Shown piece by piece: positions 41,545 to 50,301 of a stretch of 64,000 nucleotides of DNA; the stretch's first letter is position 1; each line of letters opens with the position of its first letter. Where the stretch lies: NCBI RefSeq assembly GCF_049647105.1, contig NZ_JBARWZ010000053.1:1-64000 (forward strand), written 5' to 3'. The notes beneath the pieces are model-generated. The model saw only the letters and a program-made list of their open reading frames with translations. It was not told the origin of the DNA and searched no databases. Position numbers and translations under genes: made by a program. The stretch is from Actinophytocola sp049647105 (GTDB taxonomy: Bacteria; Actinomycetota; Actinomycetes; Mycobacteriales; Pseudonocardiaceae).

Positions 41545-42753
41545 GTGACTGTGGCGTCCAGTGTCTTCCTGGCCAGCATCCCGAGCCCGGACAGGGGCGT
41601 GTGGGAGATCGGGCCCATCCCGATCCGCGCGTATGCCCTGTGCATCATCGCCGGCATCATCCTGGCGATCTGGTGGGGTGAGCGGCGGTGGATCGCCCGT
41701 GGCGGCACCGCGGGGACGGTCATCGACATCGCGGTGTTCGCGGTGCCGTTCGGCCTGGTGGGCGGCCGGCTCTACCACGTGGCCACCGACTGGCACCGGT
41801 ACTTCGGCGAGGGCAACAACCCGCTCGACGCGCTGCGGATCTGGGACGGCGGCCTCGGCATCTGGGGCGCCATCGCGTTCGGCGCCGTCGGCGCGTGGAT
41901 CGGCTGCCGCGTCAAGGGCGTGCCGCTGCCCGCCTACGCGGACGCCATCGCGCCGGGCATCGTCGTCGCGCAGGCCATCGGCCGCGTCGGCAACTACTTC
42001 AACCAGGAGCTGTACGGCGGCCCGACCGACCTGCCGTGGGGTCTCGAGCTGTACCGGCGGGTCAACGAGCTCGGCGAGGCCGACAACCTCAACGGCGTCG
42101 CGATCAACCACATCCCGGTCGACGGCAGCCCCGTGCACCCGACGTTCCTGTACGAGCTGCTCTGGAACCTGCTCGTCGCCGCGCTCGTCGTGTGGGTGGA
42201 CCGGCGCTACCGGCTCGGCCACGGCCGCGCGTTCGCCGTCTACGTCATGGGCTACACGCTCGGCCGCACGTGGATCGAGCTGATGCGCACCGACGACGCG
42301 ACGCTCGTGGGCGGGGTGCGGATCAACGTCTGGGTGTCGATCCTCGTGTTCATCGGGGCTGCGGTGTACTTCGTGCTCGCGCGGTCGCGCGGGGAGCGGG
42401 AGGACCCGGCCACCTTGCGCGGCAAGGACGCGCCTCCGGTCGACGAACCGGACGGCGATGCCACGCCGGATCCTGACGCCGATGGCGCGGACGACGACGC
42501 CGACGACGCTGATACTGATGCCGGCGCTGCCGGCGCTGACGGCGCTGACGGCGCTGACGACGCTGACGACGCTGACGACGCTGACGACGCTGACGACGAC
42601 GCCACGGCGCCGGAGAAGGCGGACAAGGCCGAGGCTGACGTCACGGACGACGAGAAGGCCGACGAGAAGGCCGCCGAGAAGGCCGCCGAGAAGGCCGACG
42701 ACGTGACCGAGCCCGAGAAGAAGTCGGACGCCTCGTCGAAGGCCGACAGCTAG
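41545..42753 (+). CDS. lgt: Prolipoprotein diacylglyceryl transferase with long acidic tail
   Basis: 402 residues. The integral-membrane Lgt core spans about 1-290: IGPIPIRAYALCIIAG, GLVGGRLYHVATDW, the Lgt signature AQAIGRVGNYFNQELYGGPTDLPWG, and HPTFLYELLWNLLV. It transfers diacylglycerol to lipobox Cys. Residues about 290-402 are a low-complexity Asp/Ala/Glu/Lys tail encoded partly by GCTGACGAC/GGC nine-base repeats. GTG 41545 is chosen; GTG 41551 is possible. Follows trpA as in mycobacteria. Confidence 0.95.
   Translation: MTVASSVFLASIPSPDRGVWEIGPIPIRAYALCIIAGIILAIWWGERRWIARGGTAGTVIDIAVFAVPFGLVGGRLYHVATDWHRYFGEGNNPLDALRIWDGGLGIWGAIAFGAVGAWIGCRVKGVPLPAYADAIAPGIVVAQAIGRVGNYFNQELYGGPTDLPWGLELYRRVNELGEADNLNGVAINHIPVDGSPVHPTFLYELLWNLLVAALVVWVDRRYRLGHGRAFAVYVMGYTLGRTWIELMRTDDATLVGGVRINVWVSILVFIGAAVYFVLARSRGEREDPATLRGKDAPPVDEPDGDATPDPDADGADDDADDADTDAGAAGADGADGADDADDADDADDADDDATAPEKADKAEADVTDDEKADEKAAEKAAEKADDVTEPEKKSDASSKADS
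42485..42605 (+). repeat. Low-complexity tandem repeats inside lgt
   Basis: GCTGACGGC and GCTGACGAC nine-base units repeated in tandem, encoding ADG/ADD runs (about residues 315-350 of Lgt). Likely length-variable by slippage. Confidence 0.75.
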
Positions 42754-42802
42754 GATCGGCCGCCCGGCAGGCCAGAACTGCCGAGAGCGGCTGGGTTCGG
42801 GG

Positions 42803-43867
42803 TCAGCGGCTGACCAGGCCCCGGCCGGTGATCAGCGGCAGGTCCATTGCCGTCAGCAGCCCGGGTTTCGCGGCCACCACGGCCGGGATCGCGTTCACCA
42901 GGCGCATCGCCGTCGCCTTCAGGCCGCCGGTGTTGTGGTCGCCGTCGGAGGCCTCGATGTGCAGGTCCAGCGTGTAGTTCGGCTCGCCGGTGATCTCCAC
43001 TCGGTAGCCGCCATGGCCCGGCATCGTCGGCCACTCGGGGCCGAGGTCGGGGTGCAGCCGCGTCACGTGCTCCAGCACGAACACCGCGCGGTCGCCCACC
43101 ATGCCGCGTACCTCGAACCGCAGTGCCGCCGCCGTGCCCTCCTTGATCACCCCGGCGGGTACCTCGATCCGGTGTGGCGCGGGCAGCCGGGTCGCCTCCT
43201 CCTCGAGGCGGTCGAGCCTGACGCCGAGCCCGACCGCGAGCTGGCGCACCACGCTGCCCCATGCCAGCGACAGCACACCCGGCAGCAGCAGGAGCGGGGT
43301 GTCGTCGAGCGGGCGGCCGAAACCCATGATGTCGAACAGGATCTTCGCGTTGTCATACGTCGAGTAGTCGAGGATCTCCAGGCAGCGCACCCGGTCGATG
43401 CGCTCGCACACTGACGTCAGCACCAGCGGCAGCCAGTCGTTCGCGAACCCGGGGTCGATGCCGTTCACCCACAGCGACGCGCCGCCCTCGGCCGCCGCCG
43501 CGTGGATCGGCGCCACCAGGTCGTCGGGCACCACGCCGTGCGGGAACTGCAGGAAGACGGGACCGCTGGCCACCACGTTCACACCGGCCCGCAAGAACCG
43601 CGCGAGGTCGGCCAGTGCGTCGGTCAGGCGGTCGTCGGCCATCGCCGTGTACACCACGCAGTCCGGGCGGATGGCGATCAGCGCCTCCGCGTCGGTGGTC
43701 GCGGCGATGCCCAGCGTGCGGCCGAGCCCAGCCAGCTCACCCGCGTCCCGGCCCACCTTGCCCGGAGTGGACACCCAGACGCCCGCGAGCTCGAGGCCGG
43801 GATGTGCCGCGATGCCCGCGAGCGCGTGCCTGCCGACGTTGCCGGTACTCCACTGCACGACTCTCAT
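42803..43867 (-). CDS. NAD(P)-dependent dihydrodipicolinate reductase-like dehydrogenase
   Basis: 354 residues. Rossmann start MRVVQWSTGNVGRHALAGIAAHPGLELAGVW; DCVVYTAMADD; WVNGIDPGFANDWLPLVL; C-terminal alpha/beta domain. The family (2,4-diaminopentanoate dehydrogenase-like/DapB-like) is common in actinobacterial steroid and lipid regulons. Overlaps the upstream SDR gene by 4 bp; the operon lies behind a KstR-type box, so a role in sterol or bile-acid side-chain metabolism is inferred. Confidence 0.82.
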   Translation of the reverse strand: MRVVQWSTGNVGRHALAGIAAHPGLELAGVWVSTPGKVGRDAGELAGLGRTLGIAATTDAEALIAIRPDCVVYTAMADDRLTDALADLARFLRAGVNVVASGPVFLQFPHGVVPDDLVAPIHAAAAEGGASLWVNGIDPGFANDWLPLVLTSVCERIDRVRCLEILDYSTYDNAKILFDIMGFGRPLDDTPLLLLPGVLSLAWGSVVRQLAVGLGVRLDRLEEEATRLPAPHRIEVPAGVIKEGTAAALRFEVRGMVGDRAVFVLEHVTRLHPDLGPEWPTMPGHGGYRVEITGEPNYTLDLHIEASDGDHNTGGLKATAMRLVNAIPAVVAAKPGLLTAMDLPLITGRGLVSR

Positions 43868-44643
43868 AGGTCAGACAGTCCCAGGTCGAGGTTCGGTTGC
43901 TGGAGGCCGCCGTCGACCTCGAGCACCTTGCCGGTCACATAGCCACCAGCGGGGGAGGAGAGGAACAGCACGGTGGCGGCCACTTCCTCCGCCGTGCCGA
44001 TGCGACGCAACGGTGTCGCCTGTGTCATCTTCTCGCGCAGCTCGTCGTTTGTCAGCACGACGTCAAGGGCCGACGTCGCGACCGACCCGACCGCGATCGC
44101 GTTGACCCGCACCCGGGGCGCGAGGTCGTAGGCGGTCAGCTCGGTGTAGTGGGACAGGGCGCCCTTCGCGGTGCCGTAGGCGAGGTAGCCGCGTCCTGCG
44201 ACCCGGCCCATGATCGACGAGATGTTCACGACCGCGCCCTCGGTCATGAACGGCACGGCGGCGCGGGTCAGCGCGTGCGCGGTGGACACGTTGAAGTGGA
44301 AGGCTTGTTCGAGGAAGTCGGTGGTGGTGTCGAGGAACGGGCGGGGGTAGGTGCCGCCGACGTTGTTGACCACGATGTCCAGGCGCCCGAACGTGTCGTG
44401 CGCGATCCCGGCCAGCCCGGCCGCCGCGTCCACATCGGACAGATCGACGGGTACGGCCCGTGCGCGCCGCCCAGCGGCCGCCACCCGCTCGGCCACCTCG
44501 TCGAGGTCGCTCGCCGTCCGCGCGGCGAGAACCACGTCGGCCCCGGCCTCGGCGAGCGCCACCGCGGTCGCGGCCCCGATCCCACGCCCAGCCCCGGTCA
44601 CGACGGCCACCTGGTCGGTAACCAGGAACCGGTCGAGGATCAC
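43864..44643 (-). CDS. Short-chain dehydrogenase/reductase
   Basis: 259 residues, classical SDR. Cofactor motif TGAGRGIG at about 17-24, NNVGG (NNAG-type), catalytic Ser in VNISSIMG, YGTAK (YxxxK), and the C-terminal GGYVTGKVLEVDGG. First gene of a two-gene operon. A perfect TnnAACnnGTTnnA motif sits 9 bp upstream of the start, over the expected promoter. Confidence 0.92.
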   Translation of the reverse strand: MILDRFLVTDQVAVVTGAGRGIGAATAVALAEAGADVVLAARTASDLDEVAERVAAAGRRARAVPVDLSDVDAAAGLAGIAHDTFGRLDIVVNNVGGTYPRPFLDTTTDFLEQAFHFNVSTAHALTRAAVPFMTEGAVVNISSIMGRVAGRGYLAYGTAKGALSHYTELTAYDLAPRVRVNAIAVGSVATSALDVVLTNDELREKMTQATPLRRIGTAEEVAATVLFLSSPAGGYVTGKVLEVDGGLQQPNLDLGLSDL

Positions 44644-44651
44644 GAAAAAAC

Positions 44652-44665
44652 TGTAACACGTTCTA
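44652..44665. promoter_or_regulatory. KstR-type operator
   Basis: TGTAACACGTTCTA matches the KstR consensus TnnAACnnGTTnnA at every fixed position and lies just upstream of the SDR start, where a repressor would block transcription. Confidence 0.65.
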
Positions 44666-44696
44666 CCAAATCGGCCGCGAGTCCAACCGGCACGGA

Positions 44697-45491
44697 TCAG
44701 GTGGGCCGGACTCGCGCGGGGCGGGTCGGGGCCACCACTATCTGGCCGTCCTCGGTGGTCAGGACTTCCACCCTGGCGTCGTAGTGGCTGGCGATCGTGT
44801 CCCGGGTGAGAACCTCGGCCGGTGTGCCCGACGCGACCACGTTTCCCTTGTCCAGCAACAGGAGCTGGTTCGCGTACTGGGCAGAGAGGGTCAGGTCGTG
44901 CAGCGTGCTGACCACCGTAGCGCCCTCCTCGCGGCGCAGGCGGTCGATGAGGTCCAGCAGTGCCTGCGCGTGCCCGATGTCCAGCCCGGTCGTCGGCTCG
45001 TCCAGCAGCAGCAGGCCCGCCTCCTGTGCCAGCACCCGTGCGAGCACCGCCCGCTGCCGCTCACCACCCGACAGCGTCTGCAGCGCACGCGCCGCCAGCG
45101 GCGCCAGGTCCAGGCGCTCCAGCACCTGCGACACCACGGCCAGGTCCGACCCGCGTTCACGCGCCAGCGCGGGCAGGTGCGGCGTGCGGCCCAGCAGCAC
45201 GTAGTCCGTCACCGTCAGCCGGTCCGGCAGCTGCGGGGTCTGCGGCGCGTACGCGATGGCTCGCGCGCGTTCGCGGTTCGACAGTGCCGAGATCGGCACG
45301 TCGTCGACCAGGATCTCGCCATCGTGGCGCACGATCCCGACGATCGACTTCAGCAGCGACGACTTCCCGGCGCCGTTGGGGCCGATGATCGCGAGCCAGC
45401 CGCCCTTCTCCAGCGTCACGTCGACGTCCGAGGCCACCACCCGGGTGCCGTACCGCGCGCTGACGCCACGCAGTGAGAGTGCGGCCGTCAT
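44697..45491 (-). CDS. btuD: ABC importer ATPase, B12/siderophore type
   Basis: 264 residues. Walker A IIGPNGAGKSS, Q-loop YAPQTPQ, signature TLSGGERQRAVLARVLAQ, Walker B LLLLDEPTTGLD, H-loop STLHDLTL: the FecE/BtuD group. ATGA overlap with the permease. The B12 assignment rests on the cobalamin riboswitch heading the operon. Confidence 0.87.
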   Translation of the reverse strand: MTAALSLRGVSARYGTRVVASDVDVTLEKGGWLAIIGPNGAGKSSLLKSIVGIVRHDGEILVDDVPISALSNRERARAIAYAPQTPQLPDRLTVTDYVLLGRTPHLPALARERGSDLAVVSQVLERLDLAPLAARALQTLSGGERQRAVLARVLAQEAGLLLLDEPTTGLDIGHAQALLDLIDRLRREEGATVVSTLHDLTLSAQYANQLLLLDKGNVVASGTPAEVLTRDTIASHYDARVEVLTTEDGQIVVAPTRPARVRPT

Positions 45492-46486
45492 CGCAGCCGC
45501 CCCCGGTACATCCGCAGCACCAGCAGGAAGAACGGCGCGCCGGTGAACGCCGTGATCACCCCGAGCGGCAGCTCGGCGGGTGCGAACGCGGTCCGCGCGA
45601 TGTGGTCGGCGATGATCAGGAACATCGCCCCGCCCAGCAGCGACAGCGGCACCACCACGCGGTAGCTCGCCCCCGCCAGCAGCCGCACCACGTGCGGCAC
45701 CACGATCCCGACGAACCCGATCAGCCCGCTGACCGACACGGCCGCCGCGGTCGCGAGCGACGCCGACAGCAGGACCACCACCCGCACCCGCCCCGGGTTG
45801 ATGCCGAGCGACGCCGCCTCGTCGTCGCCGACCGCCAGCACGTCCAGCAGCCGCCCGCACAGGCACAGCACGGTCGAGGCCACCGCGATGTAGGGCAGCG
45901 TCACCAGCACCTCGCGCCAGCTCGACGTGTTCAGGCCGCCGAGCATCCAGCTGTAGACCTGCTTGATGGTGTCGGTGTTGAGCTGCTGCGCGAACGTTTG
46001 CACCGCGGTCAGGAACGACGCGACCGCCACCCCGGCCAGCAGCAGCACGGCCGTGCCACCGCCAGCCGACCGGCCCAGCACCCACGTCAGCGACACCCCG
46101 CCGACCGCGCCGGCGAACGCGGCGACCGGCAGCGGCCCGATGATCCACCCGGTCGTCTGCGGCGCGGCGACCACCACGATCGTCGCCGCCATGCCGGCGC
46201 CAGCGGCCGCGCCGAGCAGGTACGGGTCGGCGAGCGGGTTGCGGAACACGCCCTGGAACGCGGCGCCCGACACCGCGAGCGCGGCGCCGACCAGCCCGGC
46301 CAGCACGACCCGGGGCACCCGCACCTCCCACACGATCGCGGCCTCGGTCGCCGTCAGCGGCGACGTGCCGCCGGTGAGCTGGGCCCACACCTCAGCCACG
46401 ACCCTGGACCAGCCCAGGTTGGCGGCGCCGAGCAGCGTCGAGAGCGACGCCACGACGACCAGCCCCGCCACCGCCATGGCGAGCAC
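45488..46486 (-). CDS. btuC: ABC importer permease, FecCD/BtuC family
   Basis: About 332 residues, nine to ten membrane spans. Family blocks: VWEVRVPRVVLAGLVGAALAVSGAAFQGVFRNPLADPYLLGAAAGAG, LGGLNTSSW, GFVGIVVPHVVRLL and ELPLGVITAFTGAPFFLLVL. GTG 46486 gives the normal length, starting 30 bp after the btuF stop; no good ribosome site is seen, so the start is uncertain (ATG 46477 also fits). Confidence 0.87.
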   Translation of the reverse strand: MLAMAVAGLVVVASLSTLLGAANLGWSRVVAEVWAQLTGGTSPLTATEAAIVWEVRVPRVVLAGLVGAALAVSGAAFQGVFRNPLADPYLLGAAAGAGMAATIVVVAAPQTTGWIIGPLPVAAFAGAVGGVSLTWVLGRSAGGGTAVLLLAGVAVASFLTAVQTFAQQLNTDTIKQVYSWMLGGLNTSSWREVLVTLPYIAVASTVLCLCGRLLDVLAVGDDEAASLGINPGRVRVVVLLSASLATAAAVSVSGLIGFVGIVVPHVVRLLAGASYRVVVPLSLLGGAMFLIIADHIARTAFAPAELPLGVITAFTGAPFFLLVLRMYRGRLR

Positions 46487-46515
46487 GCCAGGGCGGAGGC
46501 GGGTGGGGGTCGCGG

Positions 46516-47472
46516 TCAGTTCTGCTCGCCTGCCTTGGTCACGGCGTCCGCCACGGACTGGGCCAGGTCGACGACGCGGGGACCCCAGCGGGACGCGAGG
46601 TCGTCGTCGAGCTCGACCACGTTGCCGTTCTCCACGGCCTTCAGCGTGTTCCAGCCCGGCCGGGCGGCGACGGTCGCGGCGGACTGCCCGCAGCACTGCA
46701 CGTCCGCGAGGAAGATCAGGTCCGGGTCGGCCTGCAGGATCGCCTCGTTCGACAGCTGCGGGTAGCCGCCCGCGTCCACGTCGGCAGGGTCGGCGATGTT
46801 GGTCAGCCCGAACAGGCCGTAGACCTGCCCGATGAACGTCTTCGACGTCGCGCTGTACAGCGTGGTGTCCAGCTCGTGGTAGTACGTCAGCGCCGTGGCG
46901 GGCTTCTGCGTGTCGGCGACGATCTTGTCCAGGCCGGACCTGGTCTCCTCCACCAGGTCCGCCGCCTCGTCGGCGTGGCCGGTGGCCTTGCCGATGGCTT
47001 CGATGCCGGCGTACACGTCGTCCAGCGTCTGCGCGGCGGGCATCTCGAGCACCGGCACGTTGATCGCCCCAAGGGACTCGACGAGGTTGCCGGGGTCGTC
47101 GGAGATCACCACGAGGTCCGGGTTGTGGTTCGAGATGGCTTCGACGTTCGGGGTGAGCCCGGACAGGTCGGTCCTGGGTGCGTCGGCCGGGTAGTCGGAC
47201 TGGTCGTCCACGGCGACGACCTGCTCGCCGGCGCCCACCGCGAACAGCGTCTCGGTGTTGCTCGCCGACAGCGACACGATGCGCGCCGGCCGCTTCTCGA
47301 TGGTGACCGGCTCACCGCCGGGCTGGTCGACCGTGACGGGGAACGCCGTACTCGTGGCGTCGGGCGAGTCACCGGGTGGCTGGTCGGACGGCTGGTCGCG
47401 GTTCGCGCACCCGGCGACGAGCAGCGCGCCGGCGACGGTCAGCGCCGCGAAGCGCCTGGCGGTGGAGGACAA
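46516..47472 (-). CDS. btuF: ABC importer binding lipoprotein, B12 type
   Basis: 318 residues. Signal peptide with lipobox LLVAGC (Cys 22). Class III periplasmic-binding fold: PARIVSLSASNTETLFAVGAGEQVVAVDDQSDYP, NVEAISNHNPDLVVIS, ILQADPDLIFLADVQ. TTG 47472 with GAGG 10 bases upstream. First gene after the riboswitch. Confidence 0.87.
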   Translation of the reverse strand: MSSTARRFAALTVAGALLVAGCANRDQPSDQPPGDSPDATSTAFPVTVDQPGGEPVTIEKRPARIVSLSASNTETLFAVGAGEQVVAVDDQSDYPADAPRTDLSGLTPNVEAISNHNPDLVVISDDPGNLVESLGAINVPVLEMPAAQTLDDVYAGIEAIGKATGHADEAADLVEETRSGLDKIVADTQKPATALTYYHELDTTLYSATSKTFIGQVYGLFGLTNIADPADVDAGGYPQLSNEAILQADPDLIFLADVQCCGQSAATVAARPGWNTLKAVENGNVVELDDDLASRWGPRVVDLAQSVADAVTKAGEQN

Positions 47473-47539
47473 CGGAGCACCTCGGGTAATCGGGCCCAGC
47501 GCACGGGCGCGACCCGGGAGGCCCCGGCACGCCGCGACC

Positions 47540-47680
47540 CTGCACCGGGGGCGGTTGGCGTCGACGCGGCAGGGAGGCGACCTGGCTTTGACAGTTGCGG
47601 GACAGCGCCGGAATCACACCGGACTTCGCTACCTCAACGCGTCACCGGTCAGTTGGTGCTGACCAGCCTAACGACGCTAT
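47540..47680 (-). ncRNA. Cobalamin riboswitch
   Basis: On the minus strand GTCCGGTGTGATTCCGGCGC, then TGTCCCGCAACTGT and AGCCAGGTCGCCTCCCTGCC, reproduces the conserved core and B12 box of the cobalamin aptamer. It precedes btuF by about 70 nt, the space for an expression platform over the TTG start. The boundaries are approximate. The 372-bp gap 47473-47844 is filled by this aptamer and a family-2 repeat. Confidence 0.85.
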
Positions 47681-47682
47681 CA

Positions 47683-47848
47683 CTAGTGTCCCGCGCCGGG
47701 AATGCGGTGTCTGAGTCGGCGGATCCAGTTTTCTGCCGGCAAGGCGCCGATCCTCCCTCGTACCGGGTTGTACTTGGGTGGATCGGCAACGCCGCCAGCG
47801 AAAGGCTGGGCCGCCGAATCAGGTGCCAGATTTCCGGCGCGGGACTAG
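47683..47848. mobile_element. Family-2 YTAR-bounded palindromic element, copy C
   Basis: 166 bp, ends CTAGTGTCCCGCGCCGGGAA and TTTCCGGCGCGGGACTAG. Inverted relative to copy A: its interior reads CTCGTACCGGGTTGTACTT, the complement of copy A's core. The right CTAG contains the lacI stop codon; the left end abuts the riboswitch. Confidence 0.83.
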
Positions 47849-48849
47849 GCCGACTCGCGTTCCACCAGCACGGTCGGCAGGACCACCGGGTCCGCGACCG
47901 GGTCGCCGCCGATCTGGGTGAGCAGCAGCTCGGTCATGGTGCGGGCCTGGTCGACGATCGGCTGGTGGATGGTCGTCAGCGGGGGTTCGGTGTGGCGGGC
48001 CATCTCGATGTCGTCGTAGCCGACCACCGCGACGTCCGAGGGGACCTGGCGGCCCGCGTCGCGGAGGGCGCGCAGTGCGCCGATGGCCATCAGGTCGTTC
48101 GCCACGAAGACGGCGTCCAGGTCGGGGTGGCGGTCGAGCAGGGCCGCCATCGCCTGCTGGCCGGACTCCCTCGTGAAGTCGCCGTACGCGACCCGGTCGG
48201 CCTTGCGGCCCTCGGCCGACAGGGCGCGGTGATACCCGGTCAGGCGGTCGATGCCCGCCGTCATGTCCTGTGGGCCCGCGATCGTCGCGATCCGGTGGCG
48301 GTCCGAGGACAGCAGGCGCTCGGCCGCCAGCTGGGCGCCGCCGACGTTGTCGACGTCCACATAGGACAACCCGGGCATCGGCCGGGACGGGCGGCCGCCG
48401 ACCACCGTGGGGATCCCGGCCTCCAGCAGTACGCGGGGGAGCGGGTCGTCGTCGTGCATGGAGGCCAGCAGGACGCCGTCGACGTGTCCGCTGCGGACGT
48501 AGTCGGCCAGCTGCGCGTGCTCAGCCGTGTTCTGTGCGTTCACCAGCACCAGCTGCACGCCGGTGCCGATGAGCGTCTGGCTCGTCGCGATGATGATGTT
48601 GCCGAGGTACGGGTCGTTGAGCACCGTCGCGTCGGGCTCGCGCATCACCAGCGCGATCGAGTCGGTCCTGCGCATGGCGAGGCTGCGGGCCGCCCGGTTG
48701 GGCACGTAGCCGAGCGCCGCGATGGCGGACTCGACCGCGACCTTCACCTCGGGGGACACCCTCGGCGACCCGTTGATCACCCTGGACACCGTCGCCCGCG
48801 ACACCCCCGCCTCCGCGGCGACGGTGTCGAGTGTGGGCTTCGAAATCAA
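47845..48849 (-). CDS. LacI-family repressor of the beta-glucan locus (CebR/CelR-like)
   Basis: 334 residues. HTH TLDTVAAEAGVSRATVSRVINGSPRVSPE at about 6-34, hinge YVPNRAARSLAMRRTDSIALV, and a sugar-binding core (VDGVLLASMHDDDPLPRVL, FVANDLMAIGALRALRDAGRQVPSDVAVVGYDD). TTG 48849 is the only start fitting the conserved HTH, with GAGGGGC upstream. It lies last in the order binding protein-permeases-GH1-lacI, and two copies of a GAGCGCTC-centred palindrome lie in the locus. Confidence 0.9.
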   Translation of the reverse strand: MISKPTLDTVAAEAGVSRATVSRVINGSPRVSPEVKVAVESAIAALGYVPNRAARSLAMRRTDSIALVMREPDATVLNDPYLGNIIIATSQTLIGTGVQLVLVNAQNTAEHAQLADYVRSGHVDGVLLASMHDDDPLPRVLLEAGIPTVVGGRPSRPMPGLSYVDVDNVGGAQLAAERLLSSDRHRIATIAGPQDMTAGIDRLTGYHRALSAEGRKADRVAYGDFTRESGQQAMAALLDRHPDLDAVFVANDLMAIGALRALRDAGRQVPSDVAVVGYDDIEMARHTEPPLTTIHQPIVDQARTMTELLLTQIGGDPVADPVVLPTVLVERESA

Positions 48850-48919
48850 GTCCGCCCCTCGCAGGCTCGGTGCGGCCGTTCACGGTCGCCCTGCGTCATT
48901 GATTCGCTCGCAGGCTCGC

Positions 48920-50281
48920 TCATTCCTCTTGTATGCCGTTCGTCTGAATCACCTGCCGGTACCAGTGTGCGCTGTCCTTCCAGACACGAGCCTGCGTCGC
49001 GTAGTCCACGTGAACGATGCCGAACCGCTTCGCGTACCCGTACGCCCACTCGAAGTTGTCCAGCAGCGACCACACGAAGTATCCCCGAAGGTCCACGCCG
49101 TGCGTGATCGCCTCGTGCACGACCTCCAGATGATCCCGCAGGTAGCCGATCCGGTCGTCGTCGCGTACCCCGTCGACGCCGAGCTCGTCGTCGAACGCCG
49201 CCCCGTTCTCGGTGATCATCAGGGGGATCTGCCGGTACTGGTCGTGCACCCGGTGTACCACGTTACGCAGGCCCTGCGCGTCGATCGCCCAGCCCATCGC
49301 GGTCCGAGGGCCGGGCGGCTGGACGAACCGGACATCGCGGCACCCCGGCCACGGCGACGGGCCGTCGGCAGGCGGGCCCGCGTCGACCAGCGTCGGTGTG
49401 TAGTAGTTGATGCCCAGCAGGTCGATCGGTGCCGCGATCACCGCGAGGTCCGCGGGCAGCACGAACGACCAGTCGGTCAGCCGTGCCGTGTCGCGCAGGA
49501 CGTCGACGGGGTAGTGACCTCGGAACAGCGGGTCGAGGAACAGCCGGTTGGCGAGCCCGTCGATCCGCCGCACCGCGTTCGTCGCGGGCGCCGACGTGAC
49601 CGCGGGCAGCACCGACGACAGGTTCAGGGTGATCGACACCTGCGCGGGCTCCGGCAGGACCGCGCGCAGCGCCTGCGTGCCGAGCCCGTGAGCCAGGAGC
49701 AGGTGGTGCGCGGCCCGCAGCGCCAGCGCCGGGTCGGTCCGTCCCGGCGCGTGCTCGCCGGAGGCGTACCCGAGGAAGGCGGAACACCACGGCTCGTTCA
49801 GCGTGGTCCAGATCGGGACCCGGTCGCCGAGGCGCGCCCCGACCAGCTCCGCGTACTCCGCGAACCGGGCGGCGGTGTCCCGCGCACCCCACCCGCCGGA
49901 GTCCTCCAGCTCCTGCGGGAGGTCCCAGTGGTAGAGCGTGAGCATCGGCTCGATGCCGTGTGCCACCAGCTCGTCCACCAGGCGCTCGTAGTGGTCCAGC
50001 CCGGCCGCGTTGGCCGGGCCCTTGCCCGTCGGCTGGATCCTGGGCCACGACACGGAGAACCGGTACGCCGCCAGCCCCATGTCGGCCATCAGCGCGACAT
50101 CCTCACGGAAGAGGCGGTAGTGGTCGGCCGCCACGTCCCCGTTGTCGCCGCCCTCGACCCGGCCCGGCGTGTGGCTGAAGGTGTCCCAGATGGACGGTCC
50201 TCGGCCGTCGACATCGTGCGCGCCCTCGATCTGGTAGGCCGCCGTCGCCGCGCCCCACACGAAACCGTCGGGAAACCTCAT
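48920..50281 (-). CDS. Family 1 beta-glucosidase
   Basis: 453 residues, cytoplasmic GH1. FPDGFVWGAATAAYQIEGA at the start; acid/base Glu in TTLNEPWCS (about 163); nucleophile Glu in LMITENGAAFDD (about 357); WSLLDNFEWAYGY near the end. Hydrolyses imported beta-glucosides such as cello- or laminari-oligosaccharides. ATG 50281 follows GAGGGGGC. In the same transcriptional direction as the ABC genes. Confidence 0.95.
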   Translation of the reverse strand: MRFPDGFVWGAATAAYQIEGAHDVDGRGPSIWDTFSHTPGRVEGGDNGDVAADHYRLFREDVALMADMGLAAYRFSVSWPRIQPTGKGPANAAGLDHYERLVDELVAHGIEPMLTLYHWDLPQELEDSGGWGARDTAARFAEYAELVGARLGDRVPIWTTLNEPWCSAFLGYASGEHAPGRTDPALALRAAHHLLLAHGLGTQALRAVLPEPAQVSITLNLSSVLPAVTSAPATNAVRRIDGLANRLFLDPLFRGHYPVDVLRDTARLTDWSFVLPADLAVIAAPIDLLGINYYTPTLVDAGPPADGPSPWPGCRDVRFVQPPGPRTAMGWAIDAQGLRNVVHRVHDQYRQIPLMITENGAAFDDELGVDGVRDDDRIGYLRDHLEVVHEAITHGVDLRGYFVWSLLDNFEWAYGYAKRFGIVHVDYATQARVWKDSAHWYRQVIQTNGIQEE

Positions 50282-50301
50282 GACGCCCCCTCGCCCACTC
50301 G

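Noticed and set aside
42765..42783. Hairpin CGGCAG / CTGCCG between lgt and the DapB-like gene as terminator
   Set aside because: Only a 6-bp stem without a U-tract; too weak to list.
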